Notes: a model not told the origin generated them from the sequence alone. A stretch of DNA of 64,000 nucleotides from Flavobacterium palustre (GCF_014639535.1 NZ_BMGA01000005.1:73455-137454); one strand, 5' to 3'; counted from the stretch's first letter, positions 1-8,910 are shown. Made by a program: numbers and translations.

Positions 1-1271
1 CCTAATTCTTCTGAAATTTGCTGAGCTGTATCGATCATTTCCTGCATCAAATCATCAGCATCCACTACTGTTCCTTCGCGGGATTTCATTTTTCCGGAAG
101 GTAAATCCACCATTCCGTAAGACAAATGAAATAGATTTTCTGACCAGTCAAAGCCCAGTTTTTTCAAAATAAGGAATAATACTTTAAAGTGGTAATCCTG
201 CTCGTTCCCCACTGTGTATACCATTCCGCCTACATCCGGATAATCTTTTACACGCTGAATTGCCGTTCCAATATCCTGTGTCATATAAACTGCTGTTCCG
301 TCAGAACGCAATACAATTTTTCTATCCAAACCTTCAGCAGTCAAATCAATCCAAACCGAACCATCAGGATCCTTTTCGAAAATCCCTTTCTCCAATCCCA
401 TTTGAACGACATCCTTCCCTAACAAATAGGTATCACTTTCGTAATAGTAAGCGTCAAAATCAACTCCCAGGTTTTTATAAGTCGCTTCAAATCCATCATA
501 AACCCATTGGTTCATGGTTTTCCAAAGTGCAATTACTTCTTTATCTCCGGCTTCCCATTTACGCAACATTTCCTGTGCTTCCAGAATAATAGGCGCTTGT
601 TTTTTAGCTTCCTCTTCTGTTTTTCCTTCTGTCATTAATTGGTTAATTTCTTCTTTGTATGCTTTATCAAAAGCCACATAGAAATTTCCAACTACCTTAT
701 CACCTTTTAAACCCGTTGATTCCGGAGTTTGATCCTGACCAAATTTCTGCCAGGCCAACATTGATTTACAAATATGGATGCCACGGTCGTTGATAATTTG
801 GGTTTTATATACTTTTTTACCAGAAGCTTTGATAATTTCAGCTACCGAATAACCCAATAAATTATTCCTAACGTGTCCTAAGTGCAAAGGTTTATTCGTA
901 TTTGGCGAAGAATATTCTACCATTACCGCTTTGTCTTCCGGTGACGGAGTAACAAAACCATATTGTACATCATCCTTAATTGAATTAAAGAAATTCAAAT
1001 AATGAGTATCTGAAATAACAATATTTAAAAATCCTGAAACCACATTAAAACGGCTTACCTCAGCCACATTTTCAACTAAATAGTTTCCTATTTTATTCCC
1101 TAATTCAACCGGATTGCTTTTTATAATTTTCAACAAAGGGAAAATTACCATAGTAATATCGCCTTCAAATTCCTTACGGGTCGCTTGAAATTCAATTTTT
1201 TCTACGCTTACTTCAAAAAGATTTTGAATCGCTTTGGTTATAGATGGTGTAAGAATCTGTTGTAATGACAT
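1..1271 (-). CDS. argS: Arginyl-tRNA synthetase, 3' end cut by window edge
   Basis: Class I aminoacyl-tRNA synthetase that charges tRNA-Arg with arginine in the cytoplasm. About 423 N-terminal residues are inside the window; the family usually has near 590, so the anticodon-binding C-terminus is missing only because the window ends. The HIGH signature is seen as HLGH within 'PNTNKPLHLGHVRNN', and the KMSKS counterpart as 'GKMKSREGT' near the edge. An Arg-specific N-terminal domain comes before the HIGH motif. The ATG gives a normal N-terminus (MSLQQILTPSI). A Bacteroidota -7 box, TATCTTTG read on the minus strand at 1295-1302, lies about 24 bases upstream; no convincing -33 TTG was found. Identity is certain from the motifs. 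Confidence 0.97.
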   Translation of the reverse strand, partial: MSLQQILTPSITKAIQNLFEVSVEKIEFQATRKEFEGDITMVIFPLLKIIKSNPVELGNKIGNYLVENVAEVSRFNVVSGFLNIVISDTHYLNFFNSIKDDVQYGFVTPSPEDKAVMVEYSSPNTNKPLHLGHVRNNLLGYSVAEIIKASGKKVYKTQIINDRGIHICKSMLAWQKFGQDQTPESTGLKGDKVVGNFYVAFDKAYKEEINQLMTEGKTEEEAKKQAPIILEAQEMLRKWEAGDKEVIALWKTMNQWVYDGFEATYKNLGVDFDAYYYESDTYLLGKDVVQMGLEKGIFEKDPDGSVWIDLTAEGLDRKIVLRSDGTAVYMTQDIGTAIQRVKDYPDVGGMVYTVGNEQDYHFKVLFLILKKLGFDWSENLFHLSYGMVDLPSGKMKSREGTVVDADDLMQEMIDTAQQISEEL

Positions 1272-1416
1272 GTAAACTTTGTTTTTTAGGTTGGCAAAGA
1301 TAATCCTAATTCATTAATTAGAAATAGTAAAACACACAATATATCGCATTCCGACAGATATTTTAGTCATTATCATAATAAAATGCTAAGCAAACCGCAT
1401 TTAACTGAAAAGTTTT

Positions 1417-1424
1417 TACTTTTG
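1417..1424 (+). promoter_or_regulatory. -7 promoter box (TAnnTTTG) almost touching a start codon
   Basis: TACTTTTG matches the Bacteroidota -7 consensus TAnnTTTG and ends four bases before the ATG of the lipoprotein gene. No clear TTG was found at the -33 spacing, so the call rests on the -7 box and its position. If used, the transcript would start at or next to the AUG. Confidence 0.45.
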
Positions 1425-1428
1425 CCTT

Positions 1429-1818
1429 ATGTTAGCTACAATTAGAAAAAACAAAGTCCTTCGCTTGTTTTGTGCTTTTATGGCACTCTATCTGCTCAAT
1501 TGTAGTGTTGACACCAGCGACATCACTCCAAAATATATTCCCGAAGATTTAAGTTTTAACGATCAGGAAACCATTATCGAAATTATTGTTGAAAAGGTTT
1601 TGGGTTTTGAAAACGCCATTCCTGAAAATGAAGATTCCGATAGTGAAAACCAGCTTGTTTTCAAAAAAACAATCTCGGTTGCTTTTTATATCCTGCCCGA
1701 TTTTGATACCAAAATCAAAGAAATTCTACTTAGCTCTCATCCGGAAAACAGCCGTTTTATTGAAGCTAATATATTGAAAACCTATTTCGAAATTCACTCT
1801 CCTCCTCCCGAAGTTTGA
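1429..1818 (+). CDS. Small predicted lipoprotein, function unknown
   Basis: I do not recognise this 129-residue protein. The first 24 residues are a signal peptide with a basic start and a hydrophobic core, ending in a lipobox-like LLNC, so Cys25 is the likely lipidated residue and the protein probably sits in the outer membrane. The rest is acidic, contains a long helical stretch (about 45-65), and ends in a proline-rich tail (HSPPPEV). It lies 85 bases before a HAEPLYIDL-family envelope protein on the same strand, so the two may be co-transcribed and work together. A TACTTTTG box ends four bases before the ATG. The lipoprotein call is good; the role is unknown. Confidence 0.7.
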   Translation: MLATIRKNKVLRLFCAFMALYLLNCSVDTSDITPKYIPEDLSFNDQETIIEIIVEKVLGFENAIPENEDSDSENQLVFKKTISVAFYILPDFDTKIKEILLSSHPENSRFIEANILKTYFEIHSPPPEV

Positions 1819-1903
1819 TTTGTTTTTTTGAGTCTTTATGCGATTTTGTTTTTGTTACAAAAAACAAAACGCGACTTTACGTACAACAAAATCAAACTTT
1901 AAA

Positions 1904-2773
1904 ATGAAAAACAACACTTTAAAAACAGCTGCTTTCTCAATATTAGCTTTGCTGTTCGTTACTATAAACGCCAAAGCGCAAACAGAAAAAGAACTGGAAA
2001 ACAGTATTATTGACAGCCTTTACATCCAGGAGACAGAAAACAAAAACAAACGAGCGAAAGTTTTACATGCCGAACCTCTCTACATTGATTTAATTCGGGA
2101 TCTCGGTGCCCGAAAAGGAGAGAGAGAATGGAACGTAGGTCTTGGACTAACTGATAAAAACAATTACGACGAATACCAGGCCTTGATAGAATATGAATGG
2201 GCGCCTATTGACCGATTAGGACTTGAAGTAGAACTTCCTTTTACTTTATATCCGTCGGCTACTAATGCCACTACTCCGGGAAGCAAACTAAACGGACTAA
2301 AATTAGCCACTCAATATTCCTTTTTTGTATCCGAAAAATTAAAAACGTCCATGGCTATCGGCTACATTCATGAATTCGGGCTCACTTCCTTTAACAACTA
2401 CGGCAATGATAAATTATTTACCGGAAACACTTACAACCCGATTTTTATTGTTGCAAAACGCTGGGGCAACAATTTTCATACTCTTTTATATACCGGTCCG
2501 GTAATAGAGCATCATTTTGAGGAAAATTCTACGCATACTTCATGGGAAATCAACAGTAATTTTCATTATATGATTCCCGGGACTAAAAATTTTATTGGAA
2601 TCGAATTCAACAAAGAAATACAAACCAAAGATTTTGATATGACCATCAGACCACAAATGCGGGTGGCGGTTGCCGAAAATCTGTTGGTGGGTATTGTTAC
2701 CGGAATTCCTGTTAGTAGGGAAAACGAACGATTCAGTTCCTTCCTGCGATTGATTTACGAACCCAAATATTAA
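1904..2773 (+). CDS. HAEPLYIDL-family envelope protein, probable beta-barrel
   Basis: Secreted protein of 289 residues from the chosen start. An upstream in-frame ATG exists, but the internal ATG gives a clean signal peptide (about 26 residues, ending NAKAQ) and no odd Cys/Lys-rich leader, so it was preferred. The mature N-terminus carries the block HAEPLYIDLIRDLGARKGE, then 'EWNVGLGL' and 'YEWAPIDRLGLEVELPF'. Alternating short strands and aromatic residues follow to the C-terminal 'FLRLIYEPKY', which suits an outer-membrane barrel. I remember this motif from unnamed proteins in several phyla but cannot attach a function. A strong terminator follows the stop codon. The partner is probably the small lipoprotein just upstream. 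Confidence 0.75.
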   Translation: MKNNTLKTAAFSILALLFVTINAKAQTEKELENSIIDSLYIQETENKNKRAKVLHAEPLYIDLIRDLGARKGEREWNVGLGLTDKNNYDEYQALIEYEWAPIDRLGLEVELPFTLYPSATNATTPGSKLNGLKLATQYSFFVSEKLKTSMAIGYIHEFGLTSFNNYGNDKLFTGNTYNPIFIVAKRWGNNFHTLLYTGPVIEHHFEENSTHTSWEINSNFHYMIPGTKNFIGIEFNKEIQTKDFDMTIRPQMRVAVAENLLVGIVTGIPVSRENERFSSFLRLIYEPKY

Positions 2774-2777
2774 ACAA

Positions 2778-2819
2778 AACCCCAATTTTGAAAAACTCAA
2801 AATTGGGGTTTCCTTTTTT
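2778..2819 (+). terminator. Rho-independent terminator
   Basis: A perfect 14-bp stem (2778-2791 with 2797-2810, CCCC/GGGG base) has a 5-base loop and is followed by TCCTTTTTT. It starts four bases after the stop codon of the HAEPLYIDL-family gene. Read on the other strand it is followed by TTTTGTTT, so it may also stop transcripts from fabH, which converges on it. Confidence 0.88.
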
Positions 2820-2868
2820 ATTAAATACAAAACTCCTAACTTCCTTCCTACTCCCTACTTCCCGCTTC

Positions 2869-3876
2869 TTACCATTTAATAATAGCACTTGCCCAGGTAA
2901 ATCCGCTGCCAAAAGCGGCTAAAACAACCGTATCGCCCGATTTTATTTTTCCCTGTTCCCAGGCTTCCGTCAATGCAATAGGAATCGAAGCTGCCGTAGT
3001 ATTTCCATATTTTTGCACATTATTATGAACCTGATTATCATTCAGCTTAAATTTATTCTGAATGTATTGTGAAATCCTCAAATTAGCCTGATGCGGAATC
3101 AGCATATCAATATCAGCAACAGTTAAATTATTAGCTTCCAAAGCCTCATTAATCACTTCTGCAAAGCGGACTACCGCATTTTTAAATACAAATTGTCCGT
3201 TCATGTGCGGAAAATAACTTTCGTCATCGGGATTATTATCGGCTAAAATATCATTTACCCAACGCCCACCCATTCCCGGAGCTGTCAACACCAATTCTTC
3301 GGCATGAATTCCTTCTGAATGCAAATGGGTCGAAAGAATTCCTTTCGACAAATCTTCTTCTCTGCTCAAAATAGCAGCCCCTGCTCCATCACCAAAAATC
3401 ACCGAAACGCCACGTCCTCTTGTAGTCATATCCAGTCCGGAAGATTGCACTTCGGAACCTATCACCAAAACATTCTTATACATTCCGGTTTTTATATATT
3501 GATCGGCAACCGACAGTGCATACACAAAACCCGAACACTGATTACGAACATCCAAAGCGCCTATGGTTCTCAAACCCAAATCACGCTGCACCAAAACGCC
3601 CGGTCCAGGGAAATAGTAGTCCGGACTTAAGGTGGCAAAAACAATAAAGTCAATGTCTTCTTTGGCAATTCCGGAGCGTTCAATAGCAATTTGAGCCGCT
3701 TTAACTGCCATTGTTGTGGTAGTGTCTTTTCCTTTTTCAATATGCCTGCGCTCCCGAATACCGGTTCTTTCCTGAATCCATGCGTCATTCGTATCCATTA
3801 TTTTAGACAAATCGTCATTGGTAACCACATTGGAGGGCACATAAAAACCCAAGCCCGAAATCTTTGAATGGTACAT
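2869..3876 (-). CDS. fabH: 3-oxoacyl-ACP synthase III (KAS III)
   Basis: Condenses an acyl-CoA primer with malonyl-ACP to start fatty acid chains; cytoplasmic. The 335-residue length fits the family. The Cys-His-Asn triad is visible: Cys114 in 'RNQCSGF', His262 in 'IPHQAN' and Asn292 in 'KYGNTTAAS'; the C-terminus has 'AAFGSGFTWAS'. The start MYHSKISGLGFYVP is typical. It stands alone with no fab neighbours, and Bacteroidota often carry more than one fabH, so this copy may be either the housekeeping enzyme or a paralogue with another primer preference. A pyrimidine-rich tract on the + strand lies just past its stop codon. Confidence 0.95.
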   Translation of the reverse strand: MYHSKISGLGFYVPSNVVTNDDLSKIMDTNDAWIQERTGIRERRHIEKGKDTTTTMAVKAAQIAIERSGIAKEDIDFIVFATLSPDYYFPGPGVLVQRDLGLRTIGALDVRNQCSGFVYALSVADQYIKTGMYKNVLVIGSEVQSSGLDMTTRGRGVSVIFGDGAGAAILSREEDLSKGILSTHLHSEGIHAEELVLTAPGMGGRWVNDILADNNPDDESYFPHMNGQFVFKNAVVRFAEVINEALEANNLTVADIDMLIPHQANLRISQYIQNKFKLNDNQVHNNVQKYGNTTAASIPIALTEAWEQGKIKSGDTVVLAAFGSGFTWASAIIKW

Positions 3877-3971
3877 ATTAATAGTTTTTTACATTAGCAT
3901 CAGATATAAATGTAAATAAAAAAAACCAGTCTGAACAACTGGTTTACTAATTCTATTCAATCTGTTTTTTA

Positions 3972-4304
3972 TTATGTTGCCTGATTATCCACAACGGCAT
4001 CCGGCGCATTTTTCTTTACCGATTCTATACCATTTTCGCGGGCAGCAAGCGACTCATAGATTTCGCTGTTTCCGATAATCTGGCCATTGCCGGCTTTTAA
4101 ATTAAAATAAAATTTCCCGTTTGAAGATTCTTTGCGCTCATAACGGTCGTCATCGGGAGCATTTTTCCTAACCGATTCAATTCCGTTATCACAAGCAGCT
4201 TGAGTTGAATAACCTTCGCTTGCTAAAATTGTCTGACCATTGCCGGCTTTCAGGTTAAACTGAAATTCGCCGTTAACTCTTTTTGTAATTACAAATTTTC
4301 CCAT
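3972..4304 (-). CDS. YegP-like DUF1508 protein, two tandem repeats
   Basis: Small 110-residue protein made of two copies of the DUF1508 (YegP) unit of about 48 residues. Each copy reads '...GEF/KFxFNLKAGNGQxIxxSExYxxxAAxxNGIESVxKNAPD': the first spans about 1-51, the second about 57-101, and a short tail follows. There is no signal peptide, so it is cytoplasmic. The family is widespread, small and stable, and its biochemical role is not established. It lies between fabH and a lone ABC ATPase on the same strand, with gaps of about 95 and 113 bases, so an operon is not obvious. Confidence 0.88.
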   Translation of the reverse strand: MGKFVITKRVNGEFQFNLKAGNGQTILASEGYSTQAACDNGIESVRKNAPDDDRYERKESSNGKFYFNLKAGNGQIIGNSEIYESLAARENGIESVKKNAPDAVVDNQAT

Positions 4305-4417
4305 TTTTAATTAAAATTTTAATTCACAATAGTTATTTCTCTAAAAATCAAAACTCTGCAAAGAATTTTCTTATTAGCTGAATTAAAAATAATAAAAAAA
4401 ACGAGATCAAACTTTAA

Positions 4418-5368
4418 TTAAATATTAAAATTCAAACAAACAACAGTATCATTAGTCAGTGCTGAATTGTGTTCGAAAAAAATAACTTTCCTGTCAAAAA
4501 CGGCTTTAATAAGATAGTGGCTTCCTTTAAAATACGATTGCTTAACCAATACATTCATCACCCCATTTTCAGTTACTTTTAACTGATGTGGATACAGTAA
4601 TACCAATTCGTCTTCTTCGCCTTCTAAACTGATTAATTGGGACAATCGCAACTCATTTACTTCCCCAAAAAGTGAAGCAACGTATTTATTAATTGGATTG
4701 TGATACAAATCATGCGAATTAGCTTTCACAATCATTTTTCCGTGTTGTAAAACAATGGTTTCATCGGCAAAAGAAAGCGCATCGGTACTGTCATGAGTAG
4801 CCACAAGTACTGTAATTCCCTGTCCTTTCAAGTACGCAAATAAATTACGGCGCAGTGCATTTTTTCTGAAATTATCAATATGACTAAAAGGTTCGTCAAG
4901 CAATAAAACTTCGGGTTCTAAGGCCAAAACTCTTGCCAGAGCCACACGTTGTTGCTGACCTCCGCTTAGGTATTTCGCCTTTACATCGGCAAACTCCGTC
5001 ATTTCTACAATTTCCAATAACTCCTGAACACGTGCTCTTTTCTTTTCTGGAAAAATATTCGACAAATATTTACCCACATTTTCAGCCACGGTTATATAAG
5101 GCATCAGGTCAAAATCCTGCGACAAATATTTCATAAATGGCATTCCGGGAACCAGATTAAAACTCGTTCCTAAGACTTCTGTTTCATTCCAAAAAATCTG
5201 TCCTTCATCTAAATCATACAAACCGTAAATCAGTTTCAACAAAGTACTTTTGCCACAGCCACTTTCGCCAATTACAGCTATATTTTGTCCTTTTTTAACA
5301 GAGAAATTGATATTTTGAACCACTGGTTTTTCGGTATAACCAAAGGAGATATTTTGAACTTGAAGCAT
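4418..5368 (-). CDS. ABC transporter ATP-binding protein without adjacent permease
   Basis: ATPase subunit of 316 residues. Walker A is GESGCGKST (about 34-42), the signature is LSGGQQQ (about 134), Walker B is VLLLDEP, and the switch histidine is in 'VATHD'. After residue 220 comes a roughly 95-residue tail with beta character ('LLYPHQLKVTENGVMNVLVKQSYFKGSHYLI'), like the regulatory TOBE-type domains of importer ATPases of the PotA/FbpC kind. No permease or binding protein is nearby, so the substrate cannot be told. A -7 box (TATCTTTG on the minus strand, 5397-5404) lies about 28 bases upstream. The family is certain; the cargo is unknown. Confidence 0.9.
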   Translation of the reverse strand: MLQVQNISFGYTEKPVVQNINFSVKKGQNIAVIGESGCGKSTLLKLIYGLYDLDEGQIFWNETEVLGTSFNLVPGMPFMKYLSQDFDLMPYITVAENVGKYLSNIFPEKKRARVQELLEIVEMTEFADVKAKYLSGGQQQRVALARVLALEPEVLLLDEPFSHIDNFRKNALRRNLFAYLKGQGITVLVATHDSTDALSFADETIVLQHGKMIVKANSHDLYHNPINKYVASLFGEVNELRLSQLISLEGEEDELVLLYPHQLKVTENGVMNVLVKQSYFKGSHYLIKAVFDRKVIFFEHNSALTNDTVVCLNFNI

Positions 5369-5456
5369 TAGTATTGATTGTTATTTTTTTGGATTGCAAA
5401 GATAGATTTCTTTGGTATAAAAAAAGAATATCTTTAAAAAGATAACTCAAATATTT

Positions 5457-5499
5457 ACCGCAAATTGCGCAAATTTTCACAAATTAATCTGTGGAAATT
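5457..5499. repeat. Eroded ACCGCAAA-type intergenic repeat with hairpin
   Basis: The stretch begins ACCGCAAATTGCGCAAATTT and holds a 10-bp stem (5472-5481 with 5490-5499, one wobble pair). Related ACCGCAAA-led elements occur near 42768, 43497 and 57724, so this looks like a degenerate copy of a genome-wide intergenic element. Confidence 0.4.
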
Positions 5500-5511
5500 C
5501 ATCAAAAAAAA

Positions 5512-5548
5512 TCGTCCCGAAATCCCGATAGCTATCGGGACGGGACGA
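5512..5548. repeat. GC-rich palindromic element / possible terminator
   Basis: An 18-base perfect palindrome, TCCCGATAGCTATCGGGA (5523-5540), sits inside an outer 7-bp stem (TCGTCCC 5512-5518 with GGGACGA 5542-5548). It lies just past the stop codon of the OmpA-family lipoprotein gene, and on the minus strand the hairpin is followed by a T-rich run, so it can act as that gene's terminator. A close relative, TCCCGAAGCTTCGGGA, is at 10987-11002. Confidence 0.7.
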
Positions 5549-5575
5549 CCTTTGTGATTTTATTAAAACAGTAAA

Positions 5576-6271
5576 TTACTTCGCTGCTTCTTTCTCAGCG
5601 TCAGCTTTCATTTTAGCATTGGCAACAATTGCAAATTCCACACGACGGTTTTGGCTTCTTCCTTCTACAGTACCATTATCAGCAATTGGATCAGCAATTC
5701 CCATTCCCTGAATAGTAAATCTGCTGGCTGCAATTCCTTTAGCTGCTAAATAATTTTTAACCGAAGTAGCGCGTTCTCCTGAAAGTTTCAGGTTGTAATC
5801 AGCCGGTCCTGTACTGTCAGTATATCCAAAAATAGTAATATCAGTATCCGGATATTCATTGAAAACGGTAACTAATTTATCTAAATTTGCTTTTGCAGCA
5901 GCTGTCAAAGTCGATTTGTTTGTATCAAAACGAATTGCATTTTCATTTAAAACCAATTTGATTCCTTCACCTACGCGCTCTACGTCGGCACCCGGAATAG
6001 CCTGATCAATTTGTCTGGCTTGTTTGTCCATTTTGTTACCAATAACACCTCCGGCAACCCCACCTACAACACCACCAATAACAGCTCCCATAGCTCCTTT
6101 TCCACCTTTTCCAAGGTTGTTTCCAAGGATTCCTCCAAGAATTGCTCCTCCGGCAGCTCCAATGGCCGCTCCTCGTTGTGTTTTATTTGTATTTTTAACG
6201 GCTTCGCAGCTTGTAAAAAGCGAACCTAAAACCATTACGAAAGCTAATGCTAATACGGATATATTTTTCAT
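5576..6271 (-). CDS. OmpA-family lipoprotein with glycine zipper
   Basis: Envelope lipoprotein of 231 residues. The signal peptide ends in LFTSC, so Cys22 is probably lipidated. Residues about 33-80 are a glycine-zipper segment (AAIGAAGGAILGGILG... repeated GxxxG), followed by an OmpA C-terminal domain (about 105-215) with 'FGYTDSTGPADYNLKLSGERA' and 'GRSQNRRVEF', the peptidoglycan-binding motifs. This YiaD-like layout links the outer membrane to the cell wall. It is the second gene of a pair with the lipocalin-like lipoprotein, 33 bases apart on the same strand, and ends at a palindromic hairpin. The lysine/alanine-rich tail is unremarkable. Confidence 0.93.
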   Translation of the reverse strand: MKNISVLALAFVMVLGSLFTSCEAVKNTNKTQRGAAIGAAGGAILGGILGNNLGKGGKGAMGAVIGGVVGGVAGGVIGNKMDKQARQIDQAIPGADVERVGEGIKLVLNENAIRFDTNKSTLTAAAKANLDKLVTVFNEYPDTDITIFGYTDSTGPADYNLKLSGERATSVKNYLAAKGIAASRFTIQGMGIADPIADNGTVEGRSQNRRVEFAIVANAKMKADAEKEAAK

Positions 6272-6304
6272 AGTTATCTTTTTTAAAATTTTATTTTATT
6301 ATTC

Positions 6305-6781
6305 TTAGTTAACACGTTGAAATTGGTAAACTACAGCTGTTAATTTTCCACCCACATCAATTCTGTCAATTAATTGAAAAGAACTTTCTGTTTGATTAGC
6401 CACTTGTAAGACATAACCATCTCTTACTTTTTTAGCTTTTTCACCTGCATCTAAAATTTTCAAAACAAATTCTCCGTTAGTATTCACAAACCATGTAATA
6501 GGTGAACTAAAAACAGGACAGTCGTACTTCGTTAAAGCCATTGTTCCTTTGTTGTTATTAGAAACAAACTTCCAGGTACTTCCTTCAAAACATTTTGAAT
6601 CGGCTAATTGAAAAGAATTCACTTTAATGTATTCTGATCCCGGATAAGAAACAGAACTAATTACCCAATTTCCTTTAATCCCCGTTTGAATTCCTCTGTC
6701 TAATTTAGTGGCAGTAACCGAAGATGTTTTACAGGAAAATAATGCCAGCGAAAACGCTGCAACTAAAAATATTTTTTTCAT
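6305..6781 (-). CDS. Lipocalin-like lipoprotein
   Basis: Predicted 158-residue lipoprotein. The signal peptide ends in ALFSC, with Cys17 as lipidation site. The mature part resembles the lipocalin-like family common in Flavobacteriaceae ('GIKGNWVISSVSYPG', 'CFEGSTWKFVSNNNKGTMAL', 'SFQLIDRIDVGGKLTAVVYQFQRV'), which folds as a small beta-barrel and often sits beside OmpA proteins. Here it is directly upstream of the OmpA-family gene, so the two probably form an operon for outer-membrane upkeep. A -7 box (TATCTTTG on the minus strand, 6811-6818) lies 30 bases upstream, with a TTG 24 bases beyond it. The ligand is unknown. Confidence 0.85.
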   Translation of the reverse strand: MKKIFLVAAFSLALFSCKTSSVTATKLDRGIQTGIKGNWVISSVSYPGSEYIKVNSFQLADSKCFEGSTWKFVSNNNKGTMALTKYDCPVFSSPITWFVNTNGEFVLKILDAGEKAKKVRDGYVLQVANQTESSFQLIDRIDVGGKLTAVVYQFQRVN

Positions 6782-6963
6782 CGTTTATCATTTTTAATAT
6801 TAAACTTAGGCAAAGATACAATCTAACTTACGGATTTTGTTTCAAAATGATATTATTTTATTACAAAATTTACGAGCAAGACATTTTGTCACCCCTAATT
6901 AAATTGGTACTTTATTTGAATAAGCTGTAACCGATTGTAAAACACTATTAAAAAATTTTAAAT

Positions 6964-8850
6964 ATGACAACTGGAAAAATTAATGTTTCGGTGGAAAATA
7001 TCTTTCCGCTAATTAAAAAGTTCTTATACAGCGATCACGAGATCTTTTTACGTGAGTTAATTTCGAATGGAACAGATGCAACATTAAAATTAAAACACCT
7101 GACTAACATCGGTGAGGCCAAAGTAGAATATGGCAATCCAATTCTTGAGGTAAAGATTGATAAAGAAGGTAAAAAACTGCACATTATTGACCAGGGTATC
7201 GGTATGACAGCCGACGAGGTGGAAAAATACATCAACCAATTGGCTTTTTCAGGTGCCGAAGAATTCCTGGAAAAATACAAAGACACCGCTAAAGATTCGG
7301 GAATTATTGGTCATTTTGGACTTGGTTTCTACTCTGCTTTTATGGTTGCTTCTAAGGTGGAAATTATCACTAAATCTTACAAAGACGAACCGGCAGCGCA
7401 CTGGATTTGCGACGGAAGTCCAGAATTCTCTCTTGAACCGGCTGACAAAACCGAGCGCGGAACAGAAATTATCCTGCATATTGCCGATGATTCTTTAGAA
7501 TTTTTGGAAGATTCAAAAATCAGCGGATTATTGAACAAATACAATAAGTTCATGCCTATTCCAATTAAATTTGGAACAAGAACGGAAACTTTACCTAAAC
7601 CGGAAGATGCTCCTGAAGATTATGTAAACGAAACCGTTGAAGTTGACAATATTGTAAACAATCCAAATCCGGCATGGACGAAACAACCTGCTGATTTAAA
7701 CGACGAAGATTACAAAACCTTCTACCACGAATTGTATCCAATGCAATTTGAGGAGCCTTTATTCAACATCCACCTAAATGTAGATTATCCGTTTAACCTA
7801 ACTGGAATCTTGTATTTCCCTAAATTAGGAGCTGATTTACAAATCCAAAAAGACAAAATCCAATTGTACCAAAATCAGGTTTTTGTTACCGATAACGTAG
7901 AAGGAATTGTTCCTGAATTCCTGATGATGCTTCGCGGAGTGGTGGATTCTCCGGATATTCCGTTGAACGTTTCCCGTTCAGGATTACAGGCTGATGGTGC
8001 GGTGAAGAAAATCTCCAACTACATTACCCGTAAGGTTGCTGATAAATTAAAATCGTTATTCAACGAAAACAGAGCCGATTTCGAATCAAAATGGAACGAC
8101 ATCAAAATTGTTTTAGAATACGGAATGCTTTCGGAAGATAAATTCTACGAAAAAGCAGGTGCTTTTGTATTGTACCCAACAGTAAACGACAAATACTATA
8201 CACTTGAGGAGTTAAAAGAAAACCTTAAAGACAAACAAACCGACAAAGACGGAAAACTGGTTGTTTTATACGCAGGAAACAAAGAAGCGCAACATTCATA
8301 CATCGAAATTGCTGAGGAAAAAGGATACGAAGTATTACTTTTAGATTCGCCAATTATCTCGCATTTAATTCAGAAATTAGAAAACGACAATCAGAATGTT
8401 ACTTTCGTTCGTGTGGATTCGGATCATATCGACAACCTAATTAAGAAAGATGATACTGTTATTTCTAAATTATCTGAAGACGAACAAAACAACTTAAAAA
8501 CAGCTGTTGAAGCAGTAGTTTCTAAACAAACTTACAAAGTACAGTTGGAAGCTCTAGACAGCCAGGCTGCGCCTTTCATGATTACGCAACCGGAATTCAT
8601 GCGCAGAATGAAAGAAATGAGCCAAACCGGGGGTGGCGGAATGTTCGGAATGAACAACATGCCGGAAATGTACAATTTGGTTATTAACACCAACTCTCCT
8701 TTGGCATCTACCATTTTAAACACCGAAGACAAAGCCAATCAGGAACACCTGGTAAAACAGGCTTTGGATTTAGCTAAACTATCACAAAACCTGTTAAAAG
8801 GTGAAGCCTTAACTACTTTCGTAAAACGTAGTTTTGAGATGATTAAATAG
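6964..8850 (+). CDS. htpG: Molecular chaperone HtpG (Hsp90)
   Basis: Cytoplasmic ATP-dependent chaperone of 628 residues, the normal bacterial length. The GHKL ATP site is clear: 'HEIFLRELISNGTDA' near residue 26, 'IIDQGIGMTADEVEKYINQLAFSG', and 'GHFGLGFYSAFMVA' for the lid region. The middle domain has the catalytic-loop block 'LYQNQVFVTDNVEGIVPEFLMMLRGVVDSPDIPLNVSRS', and the C-terminal dimerisation domain is present. A Gly/Met-rich stretch (GGGGMFGMNNMP) near residue 555 resembles the client-contacting loop of the family. It has its own terminator and is transcribed divergently from the lipocalin gene. No heat-shock operator was seen. Confidence 0.98.
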   Translation: MTTGKINVSVENIFPLIKKFLYSDHEIFLRELISNGTDATLKLKHLTNIGEAKVEYGNPILEVKIDKEGKKLHIIDQGIGMTADEVEKYINQLAFSGAEEFLEKYKDTAKDSGIIGHFGLGFYSAFMVASKVEIITKSYKDEPAAHWICDGSPEFSLEPADKTERGTEIILHIADDSLEFLEDSKISGLLNKYNKFMPIPIKFGTRTETLPKPEDAPEDYVNETVEVDNIVNNPNPAWTKQPADLNDEDYKTFYHELYPMQFEEPLFNIHLNVDYPFNLTGILYFPKLGADLQIQKDKIQLYQNQVFVTDNVEGIVPEFLMMLRGVVDSPDIPLNVSRSGLQADGAVKKISNYITRKVADKLKSLFNENRADFESKWNDIKIVLEYGMLSEDKFYEKAGAFVLYPTVNDKYYTLEELKENLKDKQTDKDGKLVVLYAGNKEAQHSYIEIAEEKGYEVLLLDSPIISHLIQKLENDNQNVTFVRVDSDHIDNLIKKDDTVISKLSEDEQNNLKTAVEAVVSKQTYKVQLEALDSQAAPFMITQPEFMRRMKEMSQTGGGGMFGMNNMPEMYNLVINTNSPLASTILNTEDKANQEHLVKQALDLAKLSQNLLKGEALTTFVKRSFEMIK

Positions 8851-8876
8851 TATCAAGTAAATAGAATTAAGTACTA

Positions 8877-8910
8877 AGACCTGCAAGTGCAAACTTGCGG
8901 GTCTTTTTTT
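8877..8910 (+). terminator. Rho-independent terminator of htpG
   Basis: A 12-bp stem (8877-8888 with 8893-8904, one G-T pair) closes a GCAA tetraloop and is followed by seven T. It lies 26 bases after the htpG stop codon. Confidence 0.92.

Noticed and set aside
5295-5480. 61-codon minus-strand ORF overlapping the start of the ABC ATPase gene
   Set aside because: Overlaps the coding sequence in another frame and covers the promoter and a repeat; composition not protein-like.
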